Shown: in pieces, positions 52,125 to 61,295 of the stretch
Layout of the letters: every line of letters starts with the position of its first letter
Numbering within the stretch: the stretch's first letter is position 1
NCBI RefSeq assembly: GCF_009604375.1
Contig: NZ_WEGH01000001.1
Span: 1,426,001-1,490,000 of the forward strand
Direction of reading: 5' to 3'
Length of the DNA stretch: 64,000 nucleotides
Source: Actinomadura macrotermitis
GTDB lineage: Bacteria; Actinomycetota; Actinomycetes; Streptosporangiales; Streptosporangiaceae
The notes under the pieces: generated by a model
Told to the model about the DNA's origin: nothing
The model's input: the letters and a program-made list of their open reading frames with translations, nothing else
Database searches by the model: none
Position numbers and translations under genes: made by a program

Positions 52125-53408
52125 TCACCACGGGACGTCCGGCGCGCCCTTGAGGATCCGGCGCGAGCCGGCGAAGTTGCCCAGCACCACCCCCACCCCG
52201 ATCGCGGCCGTGGTGATCAGCGCGCCGCCCAGCGCGTGGCCCGCGCCGCCGACGCCGGACGCGTAGCGGACCAGGCCGATGTAGACGTCGGGCCCGGGCA
52301 GCAGCGCACCGGTGACGCCGGGGATGACCAGCGCCGTCGAGGGCACCAGCAGCCGCGTCCCGGCCCAGGTCGCGACCGCCCCGAGGACGACCGCGGCCAG
52401 CAGCACCGACAGCGGCGCGCTCTGCCCGAGCACGTCGCGGGCCACGTTGTTGACCGCCGCGGCCAGCAGCCCTGCCGCGACGCCGGCCGGGACGAGCCGG
52501 ACCGCGCCGCCGTTGGCCAGCGTGTTGCCGGCCGCCCCCACCGCCGCCGCCAGCAGCCCGAGGAGCAGCGGCAGCGAGGCGAACTTCACCCCGTAGGCGA
52601 CCTGCTCGAAGGCGGTGCCGGTCAGGATCAACCCGCCGGCGATCGCCACCCCGGCCACCAGCGCGCCGATCGCCATGATCACGCCGACCATGCGGCTGGC
52701 CGCGATCGAGTCGAACCCGGCGACGGCGTCCTCGACCAGCGACACCACCGACAGGATCGGCAGCATCAGCACCAGGTTGGCCGTCATCAGCCCCGCCACG
52801 GTCCGGCCCGACCCGCCGAGCAGGTAGCACACCAGGCCGGACACCACCACCAGCGCGGCCTGGAACATCGTGATGTAGAAGCCGGGCAGCCCGCCGCGCC
52901 GCAGCGCCGCGCCCGACCGGTCGACCAGCACCAGCACCGCCGCCGCCAGCACGGCGCCCACCGCCGTCCCGCCCGCCTGCAGGCTGATCATCGCCGCCAG
53001 CAGCGCGCTGCCGGCCACCCGCACCCACCAGGGCCACCGCCGCGCGTCCTCATCGATGCGGTCGATGCGGTCCTCGGCCTCGGCCACCCCGATCCGCTCC
53101 GTGGCGATGTCGGTGACGAGCCGGTGCAGCAGGCTCATCCGCACCAGGTCCTTGTCGTCGCCGGACTGCGTCGGCTGCAGCATCACCAGCGGCCGGTCCC
53201 GCTCCACGGCGTTCTGCAGGTGGATGCACCGCGCCGCCAGGTCGATCGTCAGCCCGGGCATCCCGAACCGCCGGGCGACCACGTCGAGCGCCATCACCAC
53301 GGTCCGCGTCTCGGCGCCCGCCGCCAGCATCTCGTCCCCGAGCCGCGCCGCGAGCCGCATCACCCGCGCGGCCTCCCCCTCGTCCAGCGCCCCGTCCTCA
53401 GCCCCCAT
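52125..53408 (-). CDS. ThrE-family threonine/serine exporter
   Basis: 427-aa. The N-terminal soluble ThrE domain (LAARLGDEMLAAGAETRTVVMALDVVARRFG) is followed by about ten membrane helices, as in Corynebacterium ThrE, which fuses both halves. The start is set at MGAEDG for a GGAGG site. Convergent with the MscS gene. Confidence 0.87.
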   Translation of the reverse strand: MGAEDGALDEGEAARVMRLAARLGDEMLAAGAETRTVVMALDVVARRFGMPGLTIDLAARCIHLQNAVERDRPLVMLQPTQSGDDKDLVRMSLLHRLVTDIATERIGVAEAEDRIDRIDEDARRWPWWVRVAGSALLAAMISLQAGGTAVGAVLAAAVLVLVDRSGAALRRGGLPGFYITMFQAALVVVSGLVCYLLGGSGRTVAGLMTANLVLMLPILSVVSLVEDAVAGFDSIAASRMVGVIMAIGALVAGVAIAGGLILTGTAFEQVAYGVKFASLPLLLGLLAAAVGAAGNTLANGGAVRLVPAGVAAGLLAAAVNNVARDVLGQSAPLSVLLAAVVLGAVATWAGTRLLVPSTALVIPGVTGALLPGPDVYIGLVRYASGVGGAGHALGGALITTAAIGVGVVLGNFAGSRRILKGAPDVPW

Positions 53409-53822
53409 GCGCCGCCTCCCCCGATCCCCCACAGTGATCAAGGCCGTACCCTCGCCCGGCCCCCGCCGAACGAGCATCCTCGGCGCAGCCCGGAGTGCCG
53501 GGCAAGGTCAGACGGCACCTTGAGGAATGTGTGGCCGTTCCTGTGAACGGCTTCGGCGCCGAGCGCCGAGGACCGGATTTCGTGCGTCTACAGACGGTCG
53601 GTGGACAGCGGCATGAAGAACACCGAGCCGGGACAGGGGGTCAGGGTGAACTGCGTGGAACCATGCCGCCAGGCGCGGGCGTATGTGCGGGGCTGCCGAC
53701 GCCGGTGGCGCGCAAGACCCGAGCCTGCCTGAAATCCCCGCCGGGCAGCGTTCCCACAGGCCAGTGTGCCGTCATGGACTTAGGGGATGAGGATTTCAGG
53801 CAAGCATCGTTGAAATGCTCGG
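53409..53822. other. Gene-free stretch with a 12-bp inverted repeat
   Basis: About 410 bases with one 112-codon plus-strand frame of poor quality (no domain, no ribosome site). TGCCTGAAATCC at 53726-53737 is repeated inverted at 53791-53802, enclosing 53 bases. No transposase or target duplication is visible. Confidence 0.45.
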
Positions 53823-54395
53823 TCAGGGTTTGACGCAGATTCCCTTCCCGTTCTTCTTGAATGCCTTGGCGAGGCTGCGGGCGGACAGGGTCGCCGACGG
53901 AGGGGTGTACCGCGGGGGGAACTTGATGACCACGCGGCCCACGGCCTGGTAGGCGCGCTTGCTCTTCACACAGGCGAGGTCGCCGCCGGTCCGGGCCTTG
54001 CCCCAGCCGCTGCCCGTACTCGCCTTGCCCGCCCGGTGGCCATCGATCATCACGGAACTGACCGTGACGCGCGTCGCGCCGGCACCCGTGCCGGTGCAGG
54101 TGACCGACAGGTGTGCGTTGATCTTCCGCTTCTTCGAGCTCGCCCCGGGATGCGGAGCGTCATAGGGCTTGCCGCCCTTGAACGAGCCCCTGCAGGTGAT
54201 CACCGAGGCGGCGCTGCTCTGGATGCCGGCCGCGGTCGACCGGGCCGTGAAAGTGAAGGCCTGATCGTCATCCAGGCTTGCGGCGACGGGCCTGGCCGGA
54301 GAGGCGGTCTCGGCGTGAACGGGTGCCGGAGAGAACGAGATCGCGCTGATCGCGAGGGCTGCGGAAAAGCAGGTCATCCTCGATAGCGTCTTCAT
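53823..54395 (-). CDS. Secreted hypothetical protein
   Basis: 190-aa, family not recognised. Signal peptide MKTLSRMTCFSAALAISAISFSPAPVHA. The mature part has three or four Cys residues (VITCRGSFKGG, LSVTCTGTGAG, LACVKSKRAYQ, GKGICVKP), compatible with two disulfides, and is rich in Lys/Ser/Thr. Excellent AGGAGG ribosome site. Single gene. Confidence 0.7.
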   Translation of the reverse strand: MKTLSRMTCFSAALAISAISFSPAPVHAETASPARPVAASLDDDQAFTFTARSTAAGIQSSAASVITCRGSFKGGKPYDAPHPGASSKKRKINAHLSVTCTGTGAGATRVTVSSVMIDGHRAGKASTGSGWGKARTGGDLACVKSKRAYQAVGRVVIKFPPRYTPPSATLSARSLAKAFKKNGKGICVKP

Positions 54396-54733
54396 TTTTC
54401 CTCCTGCTGTGTCGGACAGTCAGGGGGAAAGTATCAGGAGTTGATCACATTCTCAACCGGCTAGACCGAGTGCCATGAGGGGCGATGGAAATTATCACGG
54501 GCACATCGGTTCGCTTTGACAGATCCAGCCTTCCCGAAGCAACTCCCACCACCTCGCCGCGGAACGGGGGCGCGATAGCCGACATGGCCGCGGGCACGCA
54601 TCATCGTATCGGCAAAGAGACCAATGGACGAGATGATTTTCGGCAATCACCCGTCCCATAGGGCTTTGTCGCAGGTCAGGCCGCCGGATATTCCGAGAAT
54701 GCGATCGACCCTGGGGCGATATAGGTTTGTCCC
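54396..54733. other. Gene-free stretch with low GC
   Basis: About 340 bases between divergent genes, with noticeably lower GC than the flanks. No gene, repeat or RNA recognised; presumably promoters for both neighbours. Confidence 0.4.
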
Positions 54734-55354
54734 ATGCTCGAACGCATCACCCCGGATCAGCTCGCCTGGTTCGCCGCCTGGGTCGCCGTCTCGGCCGAAC
54801 AGGCTGACGGCCCTCCGCTGCCGGCGGCCTACGACCATACGATCGCGGTGCTTCACCCCGGTGCCGAACCGGCCACCAGCGACCTGACCGCGCCCTTCCA
54901 TGGGCCGTCCTCAACCGAAGGACACCCGTCGGACAGGCAGAAGACCGTCCTCGACCGGATCCTCCTCACCACCACCGGCCCCGGCGCCCCGGCCTGCCTG
55001 GCGTCCTATGACGCCGACCCCGGCTCCGGCACGGAACTCCTCATCACTTCCACCGGTCCCGGTCCGGCGTCGCCGCCGGAAGACGCCGTGTCCGCCGACA
55101 GCCCCGGCGACATCGCCGAGCGGGTAAGCGGGCACATCACCTACCTCCTGGTCGCCGGCCCCCTCCAGGACCTGGTGTACACCGCATGGGAGGCCCGCTG
55201 GGACTACGAACAGCCTGTGACGATGCTCTGGCCCGCCGACCGCACCTGGTGCCTGTCAAGCGACCCCGACCTCTCGTACACCGTGCTCGGCTGCGACCGT
55301 ACGCTCGCCGCCCGCCTCCTCGCCGAGCCCGTCCTACGCGCACGACAGATGTGA
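54734..55354 (+). CDS. Hypothetical protein
   Basis: 206-aa soluble acidic protein, not recognised. The start MLERITPDQLAWFAAWVAVSAEQ is helical. The end DRTWCLSSDPDLSYTVLGCDRTLAARLLAEPVL resembles the ligand-pocket ending seen in some immunity-like or SUKH-adjacent actinomycete proteins, but this is only an impression. No operon partner. Confidence 0.6.
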   Translation: MLERITPDQLAWFAAWVAVSAEQADGPPLPAAYDHTIAVLHPGAEPATSDLTAPFHGPSSTEGHPSDRQKTVLDRILLTTTGPGAPACLASYDADPGSGTELLITSTGPGPASPPEDAVSADSPGDIAERVSGHITYLLVAGPLQDLVYTAWEARWDYEQPVTMLWPADRTWCLSSDPDLSYTVLGCDRTLAARLLAEPVLRARQM

Positions 55355-55679
55355 TCCGACGATCGCACCTCGTTTCCCGGGCTCCACGGGCCGGACCGGC
55401 AGACGGCACGGCCGGATCACATGGCGGCGTTGGCGTGCAGGCCGGCATCGACGCCGGAACCCCGAGGAACCGCGCACCGAGATCGCCGAGTTCGAGCGGG
55501 AACAGCCGGTGCGGAACTGATGGCGGCCAAGGCGAAACACCACCACTGCGGCCTGCCGACTGGGCCGGCGTACCAGATCCTGATCCCAAGTGAGCAGGCA
55601 GGAACTTCAGCCTTTCCGTGAAAGCCGTTCTGTCGGTGGCGGGTGCCACGGTGGCCTGACCGACGCGGAAGGGGCCAGC
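55355..55679. other. Intergenic stretch, possible gene remnant
   Basis: About 325 bases without a supported gene. One plus frame reads PEEPRTEIAEFEREQPVRN before a stop, which looks protein-like but has no start and no continuation; it may be the decayed end of a gene. Confidence 0.3.
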
Positions 55680-56783
55680 GTGGAGAAGCTGTTCGACGGC
55701 GTAGTGCATGTGAGCTATGGCCAGATCTATGTGCAGAGCGCCGACGATTTCGAGATGGACCTCCATGAAGATCTCGCTGGGCAGCAGAACGGCCTGTGCG
55801 GGGCCGCGACACCGGGGCGGCTGTTCCTGATCACCAGCACGCACACCGGGAGCATCGCCTTCACTGTCGAACTGCACGACGGCCCGCCGCCGCTCGATCC
55901 GAGCTGGGAAGACGTGGTGGAAGCGTCCTTCGCACCGACCAATGACGATGTCGCCCTGGTGCAGTGGGCCGGTGAGGACGCATGGGAACTGGACCTGGAG
56001 GCCACGGACTATCGCGTCCGTTATTGCGCGCATGGGATGGATGAGGCTCATGGCGCCGATATCCGCTTCGACGGCCGGCCACAGCCTGACCGCTACCTCC
56101 TCCAGTTCTGGCCCGCGCCCTCGGCCCCGGATCAGGTCCTGAAACAGACGAGCGAGGCCGCCGCGTACTGGCACAGGGTGGCCCGGGAGCTGCCTCCGCC
56201 GCCGACTCCCGAAGATCGGGCGGCCGCTGCCGAGCAGGCGCGGCTGGAGGAGGAACGCGCCCAACGGCTGCGGGCAGAGGAGGCGGAGGTGGCGGACTGG
56301 GGCGGGCGCTTACCCAGTGAGCGGCTACGGCGGATACCGGGCAACGTCTACGGTCTGGTCGAACTGGACCACGGCCTGGCCGAGGCGCTGGCCGCTGCCG
56401 GGTCTGATCTGCAGCGCCGGGTTGCGTGCTGGGCCGCGCGGCGGGCCTGTGACGAGGCCGGGCTGGCGCGGATCGACTGGATCGCCGCGGCCCTGGAAGC
56501 CGCCGATGCCGGCCGGAGCCTGCCCGCGCCGTTCGATGACGAAGAACGGGCTTGGGACAGGTTGTTCGCCGATGAGCGCGTGCCGTCCACGGGGGTGACG
56601 CTTCCAGAAACCACCATCGACGACTTCTCGCAGCAGGCGGCGGCGCTCCCTGCGGTGTGGGCGGCAGTCGAAGCCGATCCGCTGCACGGGGCCGTCGACG
56701 CGCTGTTCGCGGCGGCGGCCGCCTTCGGGGCGGACGGCTACCGCCGTCTATTCAGCGAGGCGCGCGCGGCGTTCTCTCTGTGA
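55680..56783 (+). CDS. Hypothetical protein
   Basis: 367-aa soluble protein, not recognised. The N-terminal ~150 residues are beta-rich and end in RYLLQFWPAPSAPDQVLKQTSEAAAYWHRVARELP. Then come a charged coiled coil (AAAEQARLEEERAQRLRAEEAEVADW) and a helical C-domain (VACWAARRACDEAGLARIDWIAAALEAADAGRSLP). GTG start with a GGAAGGGG site. The two-domain shape recalls immunity or effector-adaptor proteins. Confidence 0.6.
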   Translation: MEKLFDGVVHVSYGQIYVQSADDFEMDLHEDLAGQQNGLCGAATPGRLFLITSTHTGSIAFTVELHDGPPPLDPSWEDVVEASFAPTNDDVALVQWAGEDAWELDLEATDYRVRYCAHGMDEAHGADIRFDGRPQPDRYLLQFWPAPSAPDQVLKQTSEAAAYWHRVARELPPPPTPEDRAAAAEQARLEEERAQRLRAEEAEVADWGGRLPSERLRRIPGNVYGLVELDHGLAEALAAAGSDLQRRVACWAARRACDEAGLARIDWIAAALEAADAGRSLPAPFDDEERAWDRLFADERVPSTGVTLPETTIDDFSQQAAALPAVWAAVEADPLHGAVDALFAAAAAFGADGYRRLFSEARAAFSL

Positions 56784-56826
56784 GCCGCCCGGTGGCCCCG
56801 GCCTGCGCCGAGGCACCGGATGACGG

Positions 56827-56988
56827 TCAGCGGTGGGTGATCCACCAGATGAGGGCGCCGCCCGCGCCGGTGCCGGCCGCGTAGGCCAGGCCGCGCACGG
56901 CGGCGAAGAGGGCTGCGTGCATCAACCGCCGACCCGTCCGCTTGAGTCTGCGGGTCCGGTCGGGCCGCTGAGGGGTCAGGACGGTCAT
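56827..56988 (-). CDS. Small membrane protein
   Basis: 53-aa. A basic N-terminus (PQRPDRTRRLKRTGRRLMHA) is followed by one hydrophobic helix (FAAVRGLAYAAGTGAGGALIWW). The start is set by an ideal AAGGAGAG site; a longer frame upstream is not supported. Family unknown. Confidence 0.6.
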   Translation of the reverse strand: MTVLTPQRPDRTRRLKRTGRRLMHAALFAAVRGLAYAAGTGAGGALIWWITHR

Positions 56989-57176
56989 CGTCTCTCCTTG
57001 TCCGGCCGCCGGGCGGGTGCGCCGGCGTGCAGGGAGAGCGTGCGACCACGGGCTGTTCAGGTTCGAGGAGATCGCGTTCACTTGGCGAAGCTGTTCGTCT
57101 GCGCCGGTCGTCGCTCATGGTGTGTGCTGGTTTGTGAACGAAGATGAACAGAGATGCCTGGTCGGGGGGAAAGGGC

Positions 57177-59744
57177 GTGAGGGTGGCGCAGATCGATCCG
57201 GCGCAGATCCGCACCCGGCAGGAGCTGGTGGAGCAGCTGGGGCTGCTGTTCGTCCGGGATGGGTGGAGCCACCACCGGCTCGCGGAGGCGGCGGACGGAC
57301 TGAGCCCGGCGACGGTGCGCAAGGCCGTCAGTGATGTGACCGCTTTGCCTCGGCCCAGCACGTTGAAGGCACTTGCCAAGGCGTTCGGGAGGGATGCGGG
57401 GCCTTGGCTGGAGGCGCGGGACCGTATCCAGCGTCTGGAGAAGAACAGCTCTGCGCCGGAGGGAACCGGTTCGGCGCCACGGGTGCAGGTCGGGGTGGTG
57501 CCACGGGCCGCCGACTGCTTCCAGCGGCGCGAGGCCGCGTCCAAGCTGGAGAAGATGGCCGCCGGCGGCGGCACGGTGGTGCTCTGCCAGGTGCTCGCCG
57601 GGATGGGAGGCGTCGGCAAGACCCAGCTCGCCGCCGCATACGCCCGCGAACAGCAAGTGGACGTGCTGGTGTGGGTGACCGCGTCCTCGACCGTGGAGAT
57701 CGTGGCCGCTTATGCGGACGCCGCAACCGCGCTGGGCCTGCCGGCCGTCCCCGGCGACCAGAAGCAGGAGGCGCGGCGCTTCCTGGAGTGGGCGGCCACC
57801 ACCGACGACCGCTGGCTGATCGTGCTGGACGACGTGCAGGAACCCGGTGACCTGCGCGGCTGGTGGCCGCCGGACAGCGGGAACGGCCGGGTCGTGGTGA
57901 CCACCCGCCGTCGTGACGCCGTGCTCAGCGGGCAGGGACGGCGGCTGATCGACGTCGAGCTGTTCACCCCGGATGAGGCTCGCGCCTACCTGACCGCCAA
58001 GCTCGCCGTGCACGGTCTGGACGATGACAGCGCGCAGGTGGACGGGCTCGCCGAGGACGTCGGGTGGCTGCCGCTGGCGTTGGCGCAGGCGGCGGCCTAC
58101 ATGGTGGACGCGGGCCTTGACTGTGCCGGCTACCGGGCGCGGCTGGCCGATCGACGCCGTGAGCTACCGGACGTCCTTCCTGAGCCTGGGTGCCTACCGG
58201 ACGACCATCAGGCAGTGGTCGCAGCGGCCTGGTCGCTGTCCATCGAGCGAGCCGACCGGGCCCGTCCTGCGGGGCTGGCCCGGCCGTTGCTGTGGCTCTG
58301 CTCGATGCTGGACCCGAACGGCATCCCGGCTGTTGTGCTGACCAGTGAAGCCGCGTTGACCTATCTCGCCGAGCACCGGCCCAGCGAACAGGAAGTCGAG
58401 AGCGATCTGGTGTGGGACGCACTGCGTGTCCTGCATCGGTTCAGTCTTATCGACCACACCCCTGAGGCCTTCGCGCAGGAAGTGCGCGTGCACAACCTCG
58501 TCCAACGCGCCACTCGAGAAAGCCTCACTCCGGAACAACGCGCCGCCACCGTGCAGGCCGCTGCCGATGCATTGCTGGAGGTGTGGCCGGAGGTGGAACG
58601 TGGACAGCTTGCTCCGATCTTGCGCGCCAATACCATGCCCCTGCGGCATGCTGCTGGCTCCTTGCTTTGGCAGGGGGAAATGCATGGGGTGCTGTTCTGC
58701 GCGGTTGAGAGCCTTGGTGCAGCTGGGCAGCCAAGTGGCGCCGCAACCGAATGCATCGAATTGCTGACCATTTGCGATCAACTACTCGGCTCTGCTCACT
58801 CTGACACGCTGGACATCCGCCACAACCTCGCGTACTGGCGCGGGGAGGCAGGCGACCCCGCAGGCGCCACCGACGCCTTCCAAGGACTCCTCACCGACCG
58901 CCTTCGCATCCTGGGCCCCGATCACCCCGACACCCTCACCACCCGCGGCAACCTGGCGCGCTGGCGCGGGGAGGCAGGCGACCCCGCAGGTGCCGCCGAC
59001 GCGCTCCAAGAACTGCTCACCGACCGCCTTCGCATCCTGGGCCCCGACCACCCCGACACCCTCGCCACCCGCAGCAACCTCGCGTACTGGCGCGGGGGAT
59101 CAGGCGACCCCGCAGGTGCCGCCGACGCGCTCCAAGAACTGCTCACCGACCACCTTCGCATCCTGGGCCCCGACCACCCCGACACCCTCGCCACCCGCCA
59201 CAACCTCGCGTACTGGCGCGGGGGATCAGGCGACCCCGCAGGTGCCGCCGACGCCTTCCAAGAACTGCTCACCGACCACCTTCGCATCCTGGGCCCCGAT
59301 CACCCCGACACCCTCACCACCCGCAGCAACCTGGCGCGCTGGCGCGGGGAGGCAGGCGACCCCGCAGGTGCCGCCGACGCCTTCCAAGAACTGCTCACCG
59401 ACCGCCTTCGCATCCTGGGCCCCGACCACCCCCACACCCTCACCACCCGCAGCAACCTCGCGTACTGGCGCGGGGGATCAGGCGACCCCGCAGGTGCCGC
59501 CGACGCCTTCCAAGAACTGCTCACCGACCGCCTTCGCATCCTGGGCCCCGACCACCCCGACACCCTCACCACCCGCAACAACCTCGCGTACTGGCGCGGA
59601 TACGCGGGCGATCCCGCAGTCGCGGTGGAAGCGTTCGCGGAGCTACTGGTCGACTGCCAGCGGGTGCTCGGCTCCGAGCACCCGCTCATCAGCAGCGTGC
59701 AAGACAATCTGTCCTACTGGCGGAAGCAGGCGGACCCCTCGTAA
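57177..59744 (+). CDS. HTH-NB-ARC-TPR (STAND) regulatory ATPase
   Basis: 855-aa STAND protein. An N-terminal helical/HTH region covers ~5-85 (LVEQLGLLFVRDGWSHHRLAEAADGLSPATVRKAVSD). The NB-ARC ATPase covers ~105-330, with the P-loop VLAGMGGVGKTQLAAAYA, Walker B WLIVLDDV and GRVVVTTRR. A winged-helix/arm region is followed by eight TPR units (~545-845), of which the six central ones are nearly identical. GTG start chosen for a GGGGGAAAGGG site; an ATG 33 bp upstream is an alternative. Such proteins act as ligand-triggered switches in regulation or in phage defence; which one applies here cannot be told. Confidence 0.85.
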   Translation: MRVAQIDPAQIRTRQELVEQLGLLFVRDGWSHHRLAEAADGLSPATVRKAVSDVTALPRPSTLKALAKAFGRDAGPWLEARDRIQRLEKNSSAPEGTGSAPRVQVGVVPRAADCFQRREAASKLEKMAAGGGTVVLCQVLAGMGGVGKTQLAAAYAREQQVDVLVWVTASSTVEIVAAYADAATALGLPAVPGDQKQEARRFLEWAATTDDRWLIVLDDVQEPGDLRGWWPPDSGNGRVVVTTRRRDAVLSGQGRRLIDVELFTPDEARAYLTAKLAVHGLDDDSAQVDGLAEDVGWLPLALAQAAAYMVDAGLDCAGYRARLADRRRELPDVLPEPGCLPDDHQAVVAAAWSLSIERADRARPAGLARPLLWLCSMLDPNGIPAVVLTSEAALTYLAEHRPSEQEVESDLVWDALRVLHRFSLIDHTPEAFAQEVRVHNLVQRATRESLTPEQRAATVQAAADALLEVWPEVERGQLAPILRANTMPLRHAAGSLLWQGEMHGVLFCAVESLGAAGQPSGAATECIELLTICDQLLGSAHSDTLDIRHNLAYWRGEAGDPAGATDAFQGLLTDRLRILGPDHPDTLTTRGNLARWRGEAGDPAGAADALQELLTDRLRILGPDHPDTLATRSNLAYWRGGSGDPAGAADALQELLTDHLRILGPDHPDTLATRHNLAYWRGGSGDPAGAADAFQELLTDHLRILGPDHPDTLTTRSNLARWRGEAGDPAGAADAFQELLTDRLRILGPDHPHTLTTRSNLAYWRGGSGDPAGAADAFQELLTDRLRILGPDHPDTLTTRNNLAYWRGYAGDPAVAVEAFAELLVDCQRVLGSEHPLISSVQDNLSYWRKQADPS
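58830..59600 (+). repeat. Six 126-bp tandem repeats encoding TPR units
   Basis: The motif CTGGGCCCC recurs at 58911, 59037, 59163, 59289, 59415 and 59541, exactly 126 bp (42 codons) apart, with very few base differences between units. Variation is mostly at Arg/His in TDRLRILG, at SNL/HNL/GNL and in the GEAG/GGSG hinge. Confidence 0.92.
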
Positions 59745-59765
59745 CCGTTTGTACGATCTTGTGGC

Positions 59766-61295
59766 ATGTCTGTGAATCGCCGTTCCGTGCCCGAGTCCGC
59801 CGTGCGCAAGGCGCTGGACGCCGTCCCCGACGAGCTCGACCGGACGGTGAAGCTCGCCCAGTACGGCGGCCCCTACAGCATCGAGCTGATCAGCGACATG
59901 CTGCTGGAGTACGTCGCGGCCCTCTCGGTGACCGACGATCCGGGGATCGAGCGGCGTGACACCTGGAAGGCGCTGCGCAGCGCCGCCGAGCTGGCCGCCG
60001 AGTACGTCCAGGCGTGCGCCACGCCGGTGGGCGAGGAGGCCCGGGGGTGGGTGGAGTACCTCGGGGTCGGGTTCGGGTTCACCGTCGAGGACGAGGAGAC
60101 CATCTTCGCGAGCGACTGGGCGCACGCCTTCCACCTGGCGTTGATCTGCCGGGACGAGCGGAAGCTGAAGCGCCTCTCCTACTCCTACCTGCACCCCGAC
60201 GATGATGCGCAGGCGAAGGCGCTTTTGGCTTACCAGGCGGGCGCCCCGCTGGACGACGGTTTCCAGGCCATGGTGGACGCGGCCGTGCAGCGATGGCAGG
60301 CGGACACGACGCGGGTGAAGGACCTGCTGCCCTGGGAGCTGCTCGGTCTCGCCGCTCTCGCCCACGATCGGGGTGAGCCCCTGGAGATCGACGGGCTGCC
60401 CGAGCGGCTTGTGACCGGCGCGGGTCCGAAGAAGGCGGAGGCGGCCGGGCCGGTGCCCCGTCACCCGTTCGAGGCGGAGTTCGCCGAAAGGTGGCTGGGG
60501 AGCAGCGCCGAGCTCGATCAGGGCTCGATCAAGAAGTGCTTCCGGCCCGAGGTCATCGTCTCCATGCGCGGCTCGGCCTTCCATCACTTCCTTCAGGACC
60601 GGCTGATGACCTTCCGGTTCCGGTCCGTGCTCGACCCGGCCGCCGAGGACGTGCGGCAGTGGACGGAGCTGGTGCTGGCCGGCCAGGCCTACGTCGCCTA
60701 CTTCCGGCTGGAGCGGGAGACGCGCGGCACGGAAGTCGAGATCGCGCTCGGCGACCACACGCAGGTGCTCACCGCCAGTGGCTCGCGGATCAGCTCGCCC
60801 GCCTGGGAGTACCGCACCGCCGTCGCGGTCGCGCTCGCCACGCGGGACCGGGCGACCCTCGACTTCCTCGCCGGGCTGGACGAGGGCGTGCTCCGGTCCG
60901 GACACGACCTTCCGGACACGTTGGAGTACGCCCTCGCTCTGCGCGCCCTTCTGGCCGGCGAGGACCCGCGTCCCCATGTGGATCGGGCTCTTGCCAAGGG
61001 CGGCGACGAGCACTGGGAGTGCCTGCGCGACCCCTACGTGCGGCTCCTGGACCGGCTTGTCGCGGATGACCCGGAAGGCTTCGACACCGTCCTGGCCGAG
61101 GCGCTGAACCTCTACCGCGACTACTACCCGTCCAACGACGTCGACATCGACTCGATGTTCTCCTTCGACGCCCTCGGCCTCGCCTGCCTTGCGCACGACC
61201 GGGGCTGGCCCGTCGCGGTCGAGTCGGACTTCCTGCCCCGGCGCCTGGTGGAGGGCGCCTGGCTCGGCACTCCCCCGGACCTCAGCCGGTACTGA
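59766..61295 (+). CDS. Imm49-family immunity protein with duplicated domain
   Basis: 509-aa protein with two Imm49-like halves. The hallmark segment occurs twice: ELLGLAALAHDRGEPLEIDGLPERLV near residue 205 and ALGLACLAHDRGWPVAVESDFLPRRLVEG near the end. Imm49 proteins neutralise polymorphic toxins. No toxin gene is next to it, so it is an orphan immunity gene, perhaps protecting against neighbours' toxins. It starts 21 bp after the STAND gene. Confidence 0.8.
   Translation: MSVNRRSVPESAVRKALDAVPDELDRTVKLAQYGGPYSIELISDMLLEYVAALSVTDDPGIERRDTWKALRSAAELAAEYVQACATPVGEEARGWVEYLGVGFGFTVEDEETIFASDWAHAFHLALICRDERKLKRLSYSYLHPDDDAQAKALLAYQAGAPLDDGFQAMVDAAVQRWQADTTRVKDLLPWELLGLAALAHDRGEPLEIDGLPERLVTGAGPKKAEAAGPVPRHPFEAEFAERWLGSSAELDQGSIKKCFRPEVIVSMRGSAFHHFLQDRLMTFRFRSVLDPAAEDVRQWTELVLAGQAYVAYFRLERETRGTEVEIALGDHTQVLTASGSRISSPAWEYRTAVAVALATRDRATLDFLAGLDEGVLRSGHDLPDTLEYALALRALLAGEDPRPHVDRALAKGGDEHWECLRDPYVRLLDRLVADDPEGFDTVLAEALNLYRDYYPSNDVDIDSMFSFDALGLACLAHDRGWPVAVESDFLPRRLVEGAWLGTPPDLSRY

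Noticed and set aside
53495..53833. 112-codon plus-strand frame
   Set aside because: No ribosome site, no domain, biased composition, overlaps the end of a well-supported convergent gene.
58830..59600. Tandem repeats as a non-coding satellite or CRISPR
   Set aside because: Period 126 bp is an exact multiple of three and stays in frame as TPR units of the STAND gene.
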